A program made the position numbers and the translations under genes. The notes under the pieces were generated by a model. The model was not told the origin of the DNA, searched no databases, and saw only the letters and a program-made list of their open reading frames with translations. From Limnospira fusiformis SAG 85.79 (GTDB lineage: Bacteria; Cyanobacteriota; Cyanobacteriia; Cyanobacteriales; Microcoleaceae): a DNA stretch of 64,000 nucleotides. Shown here in pieces: positions 17,640 through 26,974 of the stretch. The DNA lies in contig NZ_CP051185.1 in the NCBI RefSeq assembly GCF_012516315.1, positions 1,725,403 through 1,789,402 on the forward strand, given 5' to 3'. How positions within the stretch are numbered: the stretch's first letter is position 1; each line of letters starts with the position of its first letter.

Positions 17640-17915
17640 ATGGAATTTGAATGGGATGAAACTAAACGTCTGACGAACCTCCGCAAACATGGCATTAATT
17701 TTATTGATGTTCCCCTTGTTTTTGATGGAGATATCGTAACCTTTGAAGATGACCGATTCAATTATGGAGAGCAGAGGTTTGTGACTTTGGGTTTGTTGCA
17801 AGGGCGAGTGGTCGCTATTGTCCATACAGAACAAGAAAAATGTATTCGGATTATTTCTGCGAGAAAAGCTACTAAATATGAACAACAAATTTACTTCGAG
17901 CAACTCTCAAACTGA
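17640..17915 (+). CDS. brnT: BrnT-family toxin
   Basis: A 91-residue RelE-fold ribonuclease toxin. The FEWDETKRLTNLRKHGI start is the BrnT signature, followed by the central VFDGDIVTFEDDRF and the C-terminal IRIISARKATKYE with the catalytic Arg/Lys segment. Start is ATG 17640; the longer ORF from 17520 is encoded by repeat DNA. The antitoxin gene overlaps its 3' end by 38 bases. The pair lies between copies of a hairpin repeat, immediately after the large array, which suggests an inserted unit. Confidence 0.85.
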   Translation: MEFEWDETKRLTNLRKHGINFIDVPLVFDGDIVTFEDDRFNYGEQRFVTLGLLQGRVVAIVHTEQEKCIRIISARKATKYEQQIYFEQLSN

Positions 17916-18153
17916 CTGGAACCGCCTAGACCGGATGACTGATGAAGAAATTGATTTTTCTGATTGTCCTGAAATTACGCCAGAAATGGTTACTAAAGCA
18001 GTAGTTAGGCGAGGTTCACCTAATTATCAGACCAAAACACAAGTGACTTTAAGTATTGATAGTGATGTTTTAGACTGGTTTAAATCGCAAGGTCAGAGTT
18101 ATCAGACTGAGATTAATCGTTTACTGCGATCGCATATGGAAGCCCAGCAATAG
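17878..18153 (+). CDS. brnA: BrnA-family antitoxin
   Basis: A 91-residue antitoxin starting at ATG 17878 inside the toxin gene. The N-terminal half carries the toxin-binding acidic segment (MTDEEIDFSD). The C-terminal half is a ribbon-helix-helix fold (TQVTLSIDSDVLDWFKSQG, then QTEINRLLRSHM), the DNA-binding part by which BrnA usually represses its own operon. Toxin first, antitoxin second with overlap is the standard brnTA order. Confidence 0.85.
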   Translation: MNNKFTSSNSQTDWNRLDRMTDEEIDFSDCPEITPEMVTKAVVRRGSPNYQTKTQVTLSIDSDVLDWFKSQGQSYQTEINRLLRSHMEAQQ

Positions 18154-18171
18154 CCTTTTTTCCCAATTTGA

Positions 18172-18240
18172 GTAGGTTGGGTGGAGGTACGAAACCCAAC
18201 TCCACCGTCTCTCCATCATGTTGGGTTTGACCCAACCTAC
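18172..18240. repeat. MITE-like nested hairpin element
   Basis: 69 bp with terminal inverted repeats GTAGGTTGGGT and ACCCAACCTAC, and an inner inverted pair AAACCCAAC (18192-18200) and GTTGGGTTT (18220-18228). It can fold into nested stems. Nearby at 18265-18362 is a single A unit of the large array joined to another copy of the same hairpin family. Confidence 0.75.
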
Positions 18241-18371
18241 ATGGCTGGGGTTTTGGCAAGTAGTCAACCACATTTCCCAGCAGTAAGATTAATAAACCCG
18301 CCCCCCTCCACAGTCAACCCAACGCCACCATCTCTCCATCATGTTGGGTTTCACCCAACCTACTAAAATTA

Positions 18372-19469
18372 TTAATTGTTAATTGTCGCTAATACATCAG
18401 CAATAGTCTGGGAAGGGACTCGATCGCTAATAGTTACTGTGCCAATTTCCCTGGGGAGAATAAAGCGGACTTGACCATCTTTCACCTTCTTATCAGTTTG
18501 TAGGATGTCGATGATTTCATCAATCTTTAATCCTTGGGGAAGATGAATAGGTAAACCTGCCTTTTTAATCAGTAATTCCTGGCGGCGATCGCCATCATTT
18601 CCCCATAATTGCATCTTCACCGCAATTTGACTAGCAGCAACCATCCCAATAGCCACCGCTTCCCCGTGTACCAATTCCAAGTATCCGGTCAGACTCTCTA
18701 CCGCATGACCGATAGTATGACCATAATTCAAAATCGCCCTCAGTCCCGATTCCTTTTCATCCTTGCTAACCACATCAGCCTTACTTTGACAGGAACGGAC
18801 TATAATTTCGGTCAGTAGTTCCCCCGTCAAATCATCAATGCTATGGAGGTTATCTGCCTCTTCTAGGCGTTCAAATAACTGTTTATCCCAAATCACCCCA
18901 TATTTAATCACCTCCGCCATTCCCGCCCGAAATTCTCGTGCTGGTAGAGTCGTCAAAACCTGCGGATCTATCACCACTAAACGGGGTTGATGAAAAGCGC
19001 CAATCAAGTTTTTACCCTGGGGATGATTTACCCCTGTTTTCCCACCAATAGAAGCATCCACCATAGCCAGTAGAGAGGTGGGAACCTGTACAACATTAAT
19101 TCCCCGCAGCCAGGTAGCAGCAGCAAACCCGGTCATATCTCCAATTACTCCCCCCCCTAAAGCGATCATAGTGGAACTACGTTCTAGGCGGTGTTCTAGG
19201 GCGCTATTATAGATAGATTGGACCGTGGAGAGTGTTTTATACTGTTCTCCAGCGGGAAGGACTACTGAGGAAACCTGAAAGCCAGCATTCTCCATTGAGG
19301 CGATCGCCCTTTGTCCGTAGTGTGCAAAAATTTCTGGGTTAGATACCAATAGGGCTTTTTTTCCTAACTTGAGGGAAGACACCAAAGACCCCAAGCGGTC
19401 TAAATTCCCCGCCGCCACAGAAATATCATAGGACATTGGCCCCAAATTCACCCGAATGACAGACGACAT
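18372..19469 (-). CDS. aroB: 3-Dehydroquinate synthase
   Basis: A 365-residue NAD-dependent enzyme that converts DAHP to 3-dehydroquinate, the second step of the shikimate pathway. Visible are GEQYKT near residue 75, the NAD-binding [11 protein letters not shown] near 103, [11 protein letters not shown] and [10 protein letters not shown] around 140-160, and the zinc-ligand region GHAVESL and HGEAVAIGM. Length is normal. It ends ten bases from the hairpin-repeat block, so that dyad may serve as its 3' end signal. Confidence 0.95.
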   Translation of the reverse strand: MSSVIRVNLGPMSYDISVAAGNLDRLGSLVSSLKLGKKALLVSNPEIFAHYGQRAIASMENAGFQVSSVVLPAGEQYKTLSTVQSIYNSALEHRLERSSTMIALGGGVIGDMTGFAAATWLRGINVVQVPTSLLAMVDASIGGKTGVNHPQGKNLIGAFHQPRLVVIDPQVLTTLPAREFRAGMAEVIKYGVIWDKQLFERLEEADNLHSIDDLTGELLTEIIVRSCQSKADVVSKDEKESGLRAILNYGHTIGHAVESLTGYLELVHGEAVAIGMVAASQIAVKMQLWGNDGDRRQELLIKKAGLPIHLPQGLKIDEIIDILQTDKKVKDGQVRFILPREIGTVTISDRVPSQTIADVLATINN

Positions 19470-19576
19470 GATGGCTTCCTCGTAAATTCCGCTAATTTCC
19501 CATAGAAGGCTATATTCTAGCGCAGGTCGTGTTTCAATGGAAGATGCAAAAGTTGACTTATCGGGAGATATTGACG

Positions 19577-19678
19577 ATGACCATTGATGGTGCGATCGCT
19601 TATGCTTTACTCTATGTAGTAGCTATCGGCGCTGCGGCTGGCATTATGTTCACCCTGCGACTGGTAAAACTGATCTAA
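19577..19678 (+). CDS. petL: Cytochrome b6f complex subunit PetL-like small membrane protein
   Basis: A 33-residue single-helix peptide: a short polar start, then [18 protein letters not shown] and a basic end RLVKLI. The length, single helix and C-terminal LR..KLI resemble cyanobacterial PetL, a small subunit that stabilises cytochrome b6f in thylakoids. A GGGAG ribosome site lies ahead of the ATG. It stands alone between aroB and the permease genes, divergent from aroB. Other tiny photosynthetic subunits cannot be excluded from motif alone. Confidence 0.55.
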   Translation: MTIDGAIAYALLYVVAIGAAAGIMFTLRLVKLI

Positions 19679-19758
19679 ATAGTCTCATAGGCTAATTATG
19701 CTGTATCTGCGAACTTAATCTGATTCGCCGATGCAGCATTAATCTATAATTGGGGAAA

Positions 19759-20976
19759 TTAGCGATTTTCGGTATTGAGTTGTTTCTCCAATTTCCGACT
19801 GGCTAAAGACATTAAATAGCAGAATAGCCAGTAGAGAACACCCAGGAATAGATAAACCTCCGCATAGCGTCCCAAAAATTGAGGGTTAGCTAAAATTGAA
19901 CGGCTGATCCCTAGCAATTCTACGAGTCCGACTATGGCTAATAGGGTGGTGTCTTGAAACAGGCTAATAAACTGACCGACAATGGAGGGGATGGAGATTT
20001 TTAGGGCTTGCGGTAAGATAATTAAAACCATAGTTAAGGCTGGATTTAGACCTAGGGCTTTAGCGGCTTCATATTGACCCCTGGGGATAGCTTGTAGTCC
20101 GCCTCGGACGTTTTCTGCTAGGTAGGCTGAACTAAACATGGTTAAACCTACGATCGCCCTCAAAATGCGATCGGGTCGCATTCCTTCTGGTAAAAATAGG
20201 GGGAGAAGAATTTGACCCATAAACAGAATGGTAATTAGGGGTAAGCCTCTGATAATTTCAATATAGGCGATGGATAATCCTCTAATTACTGGTAAATCGC
20301 TTTGTCTACCTAAAGCTAATAAAACACCGATGGGAAAACATAGTAAAATGCTAATTACTGACATCAGCAAGGTTAGCATTAATCCTCCCCATAGGTCGGT
20401 GGAAACTCCCCTTAATCCTAAGCCGCCACCTATTAACCACAGGCTGATAATTAATAGCACAAACCAAGAAAAAGGCAGCCATTTTCCCAGTAGAGGTTTC
20501 CGGCTGCCAATTTGTCGCCCTCCCCAACTGCTAAATACAAAGACAAATAATAGGGCGATCGCTATGATACGATAAGATATGGCAGTTGGTAATAAAGCCA
20601 TTAACATGGCGACGACACTCAGGAAAATGACAATATTTTGGCTGAAGAGGATGGTTTGGCGGCGGGCTAAAAATCCCCAGGTCAGACCTGATAAAATGCT
20701 AACTATTCCCAACAATAACCACAAGCGCCAATATTGATCACTGGGAAACCGACCGACCATAAATAGGTGCAAATTGGCGGGGATTACTTCCCATTGGGCG
20801 ACTAATCTCGCCCAGGATACAAACCCTACTAACATCCACAGTAGGAAACTGGCGATCGCTATGGTAACTAACCCATTGTACCAGGTATTAAACAGGTTAT
20901 CACGCAGCCATTGGGGAAAGTCTGTTGACTGGGAAGGGGCTTGACGGTTTAAGGTGGGTTCAGGATTTGCTGTCAT
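19759..20976 (-). CDS. Polar amino-acid ABC transporter permease (NatH/AapM/BztC-like)
   Basis: A 405-residue inner-membrane permease with about eight hydrophobic helices. The C-terminal 220 residues form the His/Glu/Gln-type permease domain: SIAYIEIIRGLPLITILFM followed by the EAA loop (EAAKALGLNPALTMVLIILP). Family members pair with a longer sibling, a periplasmic binding protein and an ATPase to take up acidic, neutral and basic amino acids; cyanobacterial NatFGH-BgtA is the closest described type. It follows its sibling by 93 bases. Binding protein and ATPase are not in this window. Confidence 0.8.
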   Translation of the reverse strand: MTANPEPTLNRQAPSQSTDFPQWLRDNLFNTWYNGLVTIAIASFLLWMLVGFVSWARLVAQWEVIPANLHLFMVGRFPSDQYWRLWLLLGIVSILSGLTWGFLARRQTILFSQNIVIFLSVVAMLMALLPTAISYRIIAIALLFVFVFSSWGGRQIGSRKPLLGKWLPFSWFVLLIISLWLIGGGLGLRGVSTDLWGGLMLTLLMSVISILLCFPIGVLLALGRQSDLPVIRGLSIAYIEIIRGLPLITILFMGQILLPLFLPEGMRPDRILRAIVGLTMFSSAYLAENVRGGLQAIPRGQYEAAKALGLNPALTMVLIILPQALKISIPSIVGQFISLFQDTTLLAIVGLVELLGISRSILANPQFLGRYAEVYLFLGVLYWLFCYLMSLASRKLEKQLNTENR

Positions 20977-21069
20977 TTTTAGAATAGGTAATTCTTAACT
21001 GTGATGGTAGGGAAGGTTGGGGATTTTGATATTTGCTAAAAACTCCCTGTTAGTCACGGTTGACTGTAG

Positions 21070-22242
21070 TTATCTTTCCTGAAGTTGAACCCGGCGATTA
21101 AGGAAGTTCATAAATAGGGAAATAATCAGGTTAATGGTGAGATAGGCTGCCATAATAATTAGCATGACCTCTACCGCCCTCCCACTCTGGTTAAAGGTGG
21201 TGTTAGCAACATTATAAAGGTCAGCGTAGGCTACAGCGATCGCTAAACTGGAATTTTTCGCCAAGTTCAAATATTGACTATTGAGAGGAGGAATAATCAC
21301 CCGCAAAGCCTGGGGAAACACGACCAGACGCATGACTAAACCTGATTTTAACCCTAGGGACCCGGCGGCTTCCCATTGTCCTTTGGCTACAGATTGAATC
21401 CCGGCGCGGACAATTTCGGCAATATAAGCAGCAGTATAAAATACTAACCCCACTAACAAAGCACTAAATTCAATAGTTAGCCTGAGACCACCTCGTAAAA
21501 TGGGATTGTTTTCGCTTCCGATAATGGCGGGAACTTCCCAACCAAAGCCAAACAGGATGATTAACAACGACACTAGGGCGATGATACCTAGGGCGATTAA
21601 TTGGGGTTGACCAGAAACCCCCTTTTCTACCATAATTTTAGTGCGTTGTTTCCAAATTACAAAAGAGGCGATCGCTGCTATTACCAAAAACCCTAACCAC
21701 ACCCAGATTAGAGAACTAGATGGCCAAGGAATAAAAATCCCCCGCTGAGTTAGGAAAATGGCATTAAAAACCCCCAGGCGATCTCTCACTGGGGGTAGTT
21801 GCAGAAATATCCCATACCAGAATAGCAGTTGTAGCAGTAGGGGGGTATTCCTGACTATTTCTACATATACTAACCCAATTTGACGCACTAGCCAGTTACC
21901 GGAAAAATAGGAAATTCCCGCAACAATTCCTACAATGGTCGTCAGGATAATCCCAAAAAACATCACTCGCAGCGTGTTCACTAAACCCGCTAGGAGAACC
22001 TGTCTATAGGGATCTGTCGGTTGGTAGGGGATGATACTTTCACCGATCGCAAATCCGGCGGTACTATTTAAAAATCCGAACCCGAACCTAATTCCGCTTC
22101 TTTGTAGGTTCTGATTCAGGTTAATGGTAAATATGCTAATAATCGCGATCACAATTACTAGGATGATTACCTGGAAGGCGATTTTCCAGAAGCGATCGTC
22201 TCGCCAAAGGGGGATTTTCGGTTGATTTGGATTCGTTGTCAT
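21070..22242 (-). CDS. Polar amino-acid ABC transporter permease (NatG/AapQ/BztB-like)
   Basis: A 390-residue permease, the first of the pair. It has a cytoplasmic start, a first helix near 20-40, the VYVEIVRNTPLLLQLLFWYGI segment near 127-147, and the EAA loop EAAGSLGLKSGLVMRLVVFPQ in the C-terminal third. This split domain with a long periplasmic insertion is typical of BztB/AapQ proteins. Its ATG overlaps the stop codon of a short upstream ORF (ATGA), so translation may be coupled to it. Confidence 0.8.
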   Translation of the reverse strand: MTTNPNQPKIPLWRDDRFWKIAFQVIILVIVIAIISIFTINLNQNLQRSGIRFGFGFLNSTAGFAIGESIIPYQPTDPYRQVLLAGLVNTLRVMFFGIILTTIVGIVAGISYFSGNWLVRQIGLVYVEIVRNTPLLLQLLFWYGIFLQLPPVRDRLGVFNAIFLTQRGIFIPWPSSSLIWVWLGFLVIAAIASFVIWKQRTKIMVEKGVSGQPQLIALGIIALVSLLIILFGFGWEVPAIIGSENNPILRGGLRLTIEFSALLVGLVFYTAAYIAEIVRAGIQSVAKGQWEAAGSLGLKSGLVMRLVVFPQALRVIIPPLNSQYLNLAKNSSLAIAVAYADLYNVANTTFNQSGRAVEVMLIIMAAYLTINLIISLFMNFLNRRVQLQER

Positions 22243-22364
22243 TTTCCCTGATTTGTGATTTTGGGTGCGGTATTTTCAGCATAATTAACTACTGCTAAAA
22301 TAGCCGTACAAATTGCTACTAATTGACCACTGATTTTCCCAATTTTATTGAGAGTCTTTATCAT
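22239..22364 (-). CDS. Possible 41-residue membrane peptide overlapping the permease start
   Basis: ATG at 22364 opens a frame of 41 codons with a basic N-terminus (MIKTLNKIGKI), one hydrophobic stretch (QLVAICTAILAVVNYA) and a polar tail, ending in TGA that overlaps the permease ATG by the ATGA arrangement. The basic-then-hydrophobic pattern and the overlap suggest a real leader or small subunit. The ribosome site is weak, and I recognise no family. Confidence 0.45.
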   Translation of the reverse strand: MIKTLNKIGKISGQLVAICTAILAVVNYAENTAPKITNQGK

Positions 22365-22751
22365 TAGTTAATATTCTTGCCCACAATAACTGGGATGATC
22401 ATAGTACAAAATTAGCCCATGTAGTCAACTGGCAATCAACCAGGAAAACCCGATAAATAGCCGCGCCACCACCGCCAGAGGGGTTGAAAGTCCCATATAT
22501 ACCCGCAACCGCGCCTAACCAGGAGTGGGAAGCGGGCTGATATTGTCTCATCTTACTACCGCGCCATGTTCAACCGCAATCACTTTTGGCGGCTGACTCG
22601 GGAAAATCCCCATCTGGGAAAATTCCATAAAACTTAACACCAACTTAGTGAGAATCTATACGAATAATGTCCTATGATGGTAGGGGGTATTGATTGGAAA
22701 GTTTATCAATAAACCCGGCACACAGTTAAAGGAAGGTTAACAAAACTAACG
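22365..22751. other. 387-base intergenic region with divergent promoters
   Basis: Lies between the permease operon (leftward) and the FutC-like gene (rightward). Several short frames are open but none has a convincing start. It should hold both promoters; I see no clear operator. Confidence 0.35.
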
Positions 22752-23876
22752 ATGTCTGAGTCTGCTATCTTGGATATGGTAGGGATCTCAAAGCAGTATC
22801 CCAACACTTACACCCCCGCCGTCGAGGATATAAGCATAACCTTGAACCAGGGAGATATTCTGAGTCTACTGGGTCCGTCTGGATGTGGTAAAACTACTCT
22901 GTTGCGGATAATTGCAGGGTTTGAACAGCCAGATAGGGGAGTGGTAGAGATTGCGGGACAGGTGGTTTCTGGGTTAAAACAGTGGGTTCCCCCAGAACGT
23001 CGGGGGGTGGGTATGGTGTTCCAGAATTATGCCTTGTTTCCTCACCTGACAGTAGCCAAAAATATTGCTTTTGGTTTGGAAACTCTCCGCCAAAAATCCC
23101 CCAAACAACTACAGTTGCGAGTGGCGGAAGTGTTAGAATTGGTGGGGTTGTCGGGATATGCCGATCGCTATCCCCATGAAATCTCTGGGGGACAACAGCA
23201 ACGGGTGGCTTTAGCACGAGCCTTGGCCCCTAATCCGGCGTTGGTATTATTGGATGAACCCCTGAGTAATTTAGATGTACAAGTGCGGCTGAAATTGCGC
23301 CAGGAATTGCGGGAAATTCTGAAAGCAGCACGAGCATCAGCGGTGTTTGTTACCCATGACCAAGAAGAGGCTTTATCAATTTCTGACTGGGTGGCGGTAA
23401 TGCGCCATGGACATTTGGAACAGTGGGGGACTCCAGAGGAAATTTACCTAGAACCGGCTTCTCGGTTTGTGGCGGAGTTTGTTACCCAGGCTAATTTTAT
23501 CCCAGCACAGCGCCGGGGGAATTTGTGGGAAACTGAGGTGGGCTGTTTTGCGATCGCCTCTAACTTGGATTTAGATGATGATTCCGATATCACTGAAAAA
23601 GCAGATTTGATGGTGCGCCAAGAAGATTTTATCCTCAAACCTGACGAAACGGCTTCGGTGGTGATTCGCGATCGCCAGTTTTTGGGTCGCGAACTTCATT
23701 ATTGTTTACAGGTTCCTTCTGGAGGTGAACTGATTGCTCGTACTCCCTTCGGAGGGGGATCGCTTCCTGTCGGTATGCGAGTACAGGTGATGTTTCCTCA
23801 AGACTCCGTGCGCGTGTTTCCCTCTGTTTCTGGCTCTGGAACTCCCAGATCAGCTTATGTATCGGCTCCCCATTAA
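22752..23876 (+). CDS. futC: ABC transporter ATPase, FutC/FbpC-like (iron(III))
   Basis: A 374-residue ATPase. Walker A GPSGCGKTT near residue 42, Q-loop FQNYALFPHLT near 93, signature ISGGQQQRVALARAL near 140, Walker B LVLLDEPLSNLD and the H-loop FVTHDQEEA are all intact. The C-terminal 130 residues form a TOBE-type regulatory domain, usual for the FbpC/FutC and PotA/CysA group. Iron as substrate is inferred from the overall resemblance to FutC; no binding protein or permease is adjacent. A strong intrinsic terminator follows. Confidence 0.75.
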   Translation: MSESAILDMVGISKQYPNTYTPAVEDISITLNQGDILSLLGPSGCGKTTLLRIIAGFEQPDRGVVEIAGQVVSGLKQWVPPERRGVGMVFQNYALFPHLTVAKNIAFGLETLRQKSPKQLQLRVAEVLELVGLSGYADRYPHEISGGQQQRVALARALAPNPALVLLDEPLSNLDVQVRLKLRQELREILKAARASAVFVTHDQEEALSISDWVAVMRHGHLEQWGTPEEIYLEPASRFVAEFVTQANFIPAQRRGNLWETEVGCFAIASNLDLDDDSDITEKADLMVRQEDFILKPDETASVVIRDRQFLGRELHYCLQVPSGGELIARTPFGGGSLPVGMRVQVMFPQDSVRVFPSVSGSGTPRSAYVSAPH

Positions 23877-23924
23877 GGTAGTCCCCCCGAATTTTGCTTT
23901 ACAAAACTTTAAATTTTTCCGGTT

Positions 23925-23968
23925 CTGATCACAAAGATTAACCAAATGTTGAATTGTGATCAGTTTTT
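23925..23968 (+). terminator. Intrinsic terminator after the FutC-like gene
   Basis: Perfect 10-bp stem CTGATCACAA (23925-23934) and TTGTGATCAG (23954-23963) followed by TTTTT. Confidence 0.8.
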
Positions 23969-24019
23969 GGTAAGATCTGGTTAGAGCAGCTAAGTTGTAG
24001 AACGGCTGAGGAGGGGGTA

Positions 24020-25441
24020 ATGCCAAGAAAGAAAAAACGGGGAGTCACGACTTTGTATTCAGAAACTAAGGTAAAAATAGGGGTGTCGCTAACACCCACA
24101 GGAGCGAAATTATTAAGCACAACTGCTAAAGAGTTGGGTCTGTCGCGTTCGGAATTTGTCGAACGTATTGCTAGGGGTGACTTTAAGATCTCTATGGATG
24201 AAGAAGGCACAACTATTAGCCTGGCTAACACTAATACACAAACAGAAGTTGATGATCAATCCGATGATAGCCCGGCTATTACCGCCGAATTAGAAAAGCG
24301 ATCGGCTGAATATGATCAACTTCAGCAGGAATACGAAACCCTGCAAAAACAAGTTATAGAACAGGCGAATACTATCGCTGAACTAGAACAAAAACTAGGT
24401 CATTTCCCAGAATTACAAGCGCAACTTGAAAATAGTGTTCCGGCTAAGGAATATCATCACGTTCAGCAAGAACTCCAACAACATAAAGACTCAATTACTG
24501 ACCTGAAAAAACAGCTTAAACGGATTGGAGAACTTGAGAGTAAACTGGCGAACACGGTTTCTCTGGAAGACCACGAAGCGCTGAAACAGCAAAATCAGGA
24601 AACTCTTAATCAACTCCAAAGCCAACTGGGTGACTCTCAGAAGCTACAACAGCAATTAGAACAGCAGAAATCTACTGTGGCTGATTTGCAATCACAGTTA
24701 AAACAAACGGTGACGGCTGAGGTTCACCAAAAGCTACAACAGCAATTGGAACAGCATAAATCTACTGTGGCTGATTTGCAATCACAGTTAAAACAAACGG
24801 TGGCGGCTGAGGTTCACCAAAAGCTACAACAGCAATTGGAACAGCATAAATCTACTGTGGCTGATTTGCAATCACAGTTAAAACAAACGGTGGCGGCTGA
24901 GGTTCACCAAAAGCTACAACAGCAATTGGAACAGCATAAATCTACTGTGGCTGATTTGCAATCACAGTTATCTGCAAGTGTTTCCATGGACACCTACCAG
25001 AAACTCGAACAGGAAGCAGAACAACACAAAAACCTGATTAATCAGTTACAAGAACAGTTAGAAAATCGACAAACAGAAATAGCCGAGGTTCGGCAAAAAC
25101 TTACTCGGATTGCGGAACTGGAAGCTATGATATCACAAACTGTTCCGGCGGATAAGTATAGCGCTTTACAAATACAATCAGAACATCAGCGCTATATGGT
25201 TGAAACCATGAAAAAACAGTTGTGGGATTTGGTAAGTTCAGACCATAACCTAGAGTTTGGAGAACTGGAAACTGTTGATGGTCTGGTTAAATGCTGTGGG
25301 CTGGTTAGGCAAAAATTAGAGTCACAGACGCGGGCGATTTCGGCTTTACAACAAAGAACTCAGGAGTTGCAGAGTTTGGCAATGTTGGCTGAGTCTCATT
25401 TGAATAAGTGGAGTAACCGCATTTTTTCTAAGACTTATTAA
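24020..25441 (+). CDS. Coiled-coil protein with N-terminal ribbon-helix-helix-like segment
   Basis: 473 residues. The basic start (PRKKKRG) and the segment VKIGVSLTPTGAKLLSTTAKELGLSRSEFVERIARG without interruption resemble a CopG/RHH DNA-binding fold, residues 15-55. From residue 90 to 460 it is a Gln/Glu/Leu-rich coiled coil. Residues about 205-320 consist of four 30-residue repeats encoded by 90-bp DNA units that are nearly identical (QKLQQQLEQHKSTVADLQSQ and so on). A DNA-binding head on a long rod suggests a chromosome-organising or partition-like role, but this is inference. It has its own promoter region after the FutC terminator. Confidence 0.6.
   Translation: MPRKKKRGVTTLYSETKVKIGVSLTPTGAKLLSTTAKELGLSRSEFVERIARGDFKISMDEEGTTISLANTNTQTEVDDQSDDSPAITAELEKRSAEYDQLQQEYETLQKQVIEQANTIAELEQKLGHFPELQAQLENSVPAKEYHHVQQELQQHKDSITDLKKQLKRIGELESKLANTVSLEDHEALKQQNQETLNQLQSQLGDSQKLQQQLEQQKSTVADLQSQLKQTVTAEVHQKLQQQLEQHKSTVADLQSQLKQTVAAEVHQKLQQQLEQHKSTVADLQSQLKQTVAAEVHQKLQQQLEQHKSTVADLQSQLSASVSMDTYQKLEQEAEQHKNLINQLQEQLENRQTEIAEVRQKLTRIAELEAMISQTVPADKYSALQIQSEHQRYMVETMKKQLWDLVSSDHNLEFGELETVDGLVKCCGLVRQKLESQTRAISALQQRTQELQSLAMLAESHLNKWSNRIFSKTY
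24639..24969 (+). repeat. 90-bp in-frame repeats in the coiled-coil gene
   Basis: Four copies of a unit starting near 24639, 24729, 24819 and 24909, with only a few changes such as CAG to CAT and GACG to GGCG. Copy number is a whole number of codons. Confidence 0.85.
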
Positions 25442-25480
25442 TTGCTGCTGTCAGTTTCTCTATGGGTTAATTTCAAGGCT

Positions 25481-25515
25481 AAAAAAAGGGCGCATCAGTC
25501 AGGTAAAATGCGCCC
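25481..25515 (-). terminator. Intrinsic terminator downstream of desD
   Basis: Read on the minus strand, GGGCGCAT and ATGCGCCC (25488-25515) form an 8-bp stem followed by seven T. It lies 41 bases past the desD stop codon. Confidence 0.8.
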
Positions 25516-25555
25516 CCAGGGTCTTGAAAAGGTTAGTGATGATTAAACAGTTAGA

Positions 25556-26662
25556 TTAAACAGTTAACTGCTCGATCGCTTTTGTTTCCGGGTTGATGGA
25601 CATTTTTTTCAGCCAGCTATAGTTAGCAGCTAAAGCACCAAAAAAGGTTTGATGTACGGCATAATTAACCCCAAATTCTTCACAAACTTCTGCTAAAATC
25701 GGAGCAATTTTAGGATAATGGATGTGGCAGATATGAGGAAATAGATGGTGGACGGTTTGATAGTTTAATCCCCCTACATACCAGTTAATAATTGGGTTGT
25801 TGGGGGCAAAATCAACGGTGGTTTTTACTTGTGCGATCGCCCATTCATCATCAATGTGTAAATTGTCGGGGTCTAAAAATTCCGCCGGTTCAATGACATG
25901 GGCTAACATAAATACGACACAGGCGACCAGTCCATGGGTCATATAAACAATAGAAGCGCCGATAACTGCTTCTAAGGGAGAATAACCAACGGCGATCGGT
26001 ATAATTAAAAACACAGCCACACCGAAGGCTTTAAAGGCGAGTAAGGTTGCTATATCTACCCATGTCGGGGAGGGGATTTCGTGGTCATGATATTGGCGCT
26101 TAAATAGCATAGTTTGCACATCTGCTATAGACCAATAGTAGGGGATAAACGGATAGACAAACCAAATGAACCAATGTTGATAGCGATGATACCAGCGATA
26201 TTCCATGCTAGGAGACATCCGCACCAATTCATCCCCATGAATTTCCACATCATGACCTAAAATGTTGGTGTAGGTATGATGAAGTACATTGTGGCGAAAC
26301 TTCCATAAATAACTAGAAACTCCGATCGCATCATGGGTTAATCCAGATAGATAATTCACCCATTGATATTTAGAATAACCTCCATGATTTCCGTCATGGC
26401 TAATGTTAAAACCGACGGCGGAAACTCCAAAACCTAAAACAATGCAACCCAGTAGTTTCATCCATAGCACATCAGGACCAAAAACCACGAAGGTCCAAGC
26501 TGATACTACCCAAGCCAAAATAATTGCTGTTTTCAGGTACATGGCGGGGTTATCACGAGGGGAAATATTCTCCGCTTCCAAATAAGCGTTTACTCGACGA
26601 TTTAGCTCTTTGCGGAACCCAATACTTTTCCCAAAAGTTACTTTTGACGTTGTTGATGTCAT
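25556..26662 (-). CDS. desD: Acyl-lipid delta-6 fatty acid desaturase
   Basis: A 368-residue membrane di-iron enzyme that introduces the delta-6 double bond to make gamma-linolenic acid. I recognise it as the Spirulina DesD by its start MTSTTSKVTFGKSIGFRKEL and its length. The three histidine boxes are HDGNHG near residue 89, HNVLHHTY near 124 and QTVHHLFPH near 305. Four or more membrane helices surround them. The ATG at 26662 is chosen over an upstream start at 26671 because it matches the known protein. Monocistronic with its own terminator. Confidence 0.95.
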   Translation of the reverse strand: MTSTTSKVTFGKSIGFRKELNRRVNAYLEAENISPRDNPAMYLKTAIILAWVVSAWTFVVFGPDVLWMKLLGCIVLGFGVSAVGFNISHDGNHGGYSKYQWVNYLSGLTHDAIGVSSYLWKFRHNVLHHTYTNILGHDVEIHGDELVRMSPSMEYRWYHRYQHWFIWFVYPFIPYYWSIADVQTMLFKRQYHDHEIPSPTWVDIATLLAFKAFGVAVFLIIPIAVGYSPLEAVIGASIVYMTHGLVACVVFMLAHVIEPAEFLDPDNLHIDDEWAIAQVKTTVDFAPNNPIINWYVGGLNYQTVHHLFPHICHIHYPKIAPILAEVCEEFGVNYAVHQTFFGALAANYSWLKKMSINPETKAIEQLTV

Positions 26663-26974
26663 TAAACCCAATTTTTATTGATCACAAGCATGAGATTATA
26701 ACACTGGTGGCAAAAAAAACTTCACTGTCAACCCATATCCCTAAAAATTAAGGTTTTTTTAAGACTTTTGTGGAGATAGCCCACACCATGGCCAGCCATT
26801 AGGGAATCATGGAACTTGATTATATTTCGCAAATATCAACAGTGGAGAACATAGGCAAATGTCAATAATTGCTGGCAAAATTAGTCCCCCAAAATTGGTA
26901 TTTTGGCAAATTTATTGTATAATTCAATTGGGGATATTAACCTTAAATATCCTCACCTGAAATAGGAGAAAGTT
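26663..26974. promoter_or_regulatory. Divergent intergenic region with a promoter for the DUF5132-like gene
   Basis: The 312-base AT-rich space between divergent desD and the next gene. On the plus strand TTGGTA (26895-26900), 17 bases and TATAAT (26918-26923) form a near-consensus promoter about 50 bases upstream of the ATG at 26975. The desD promoter must lie in the left half; no clear box is visible. Confidence 0.65.
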
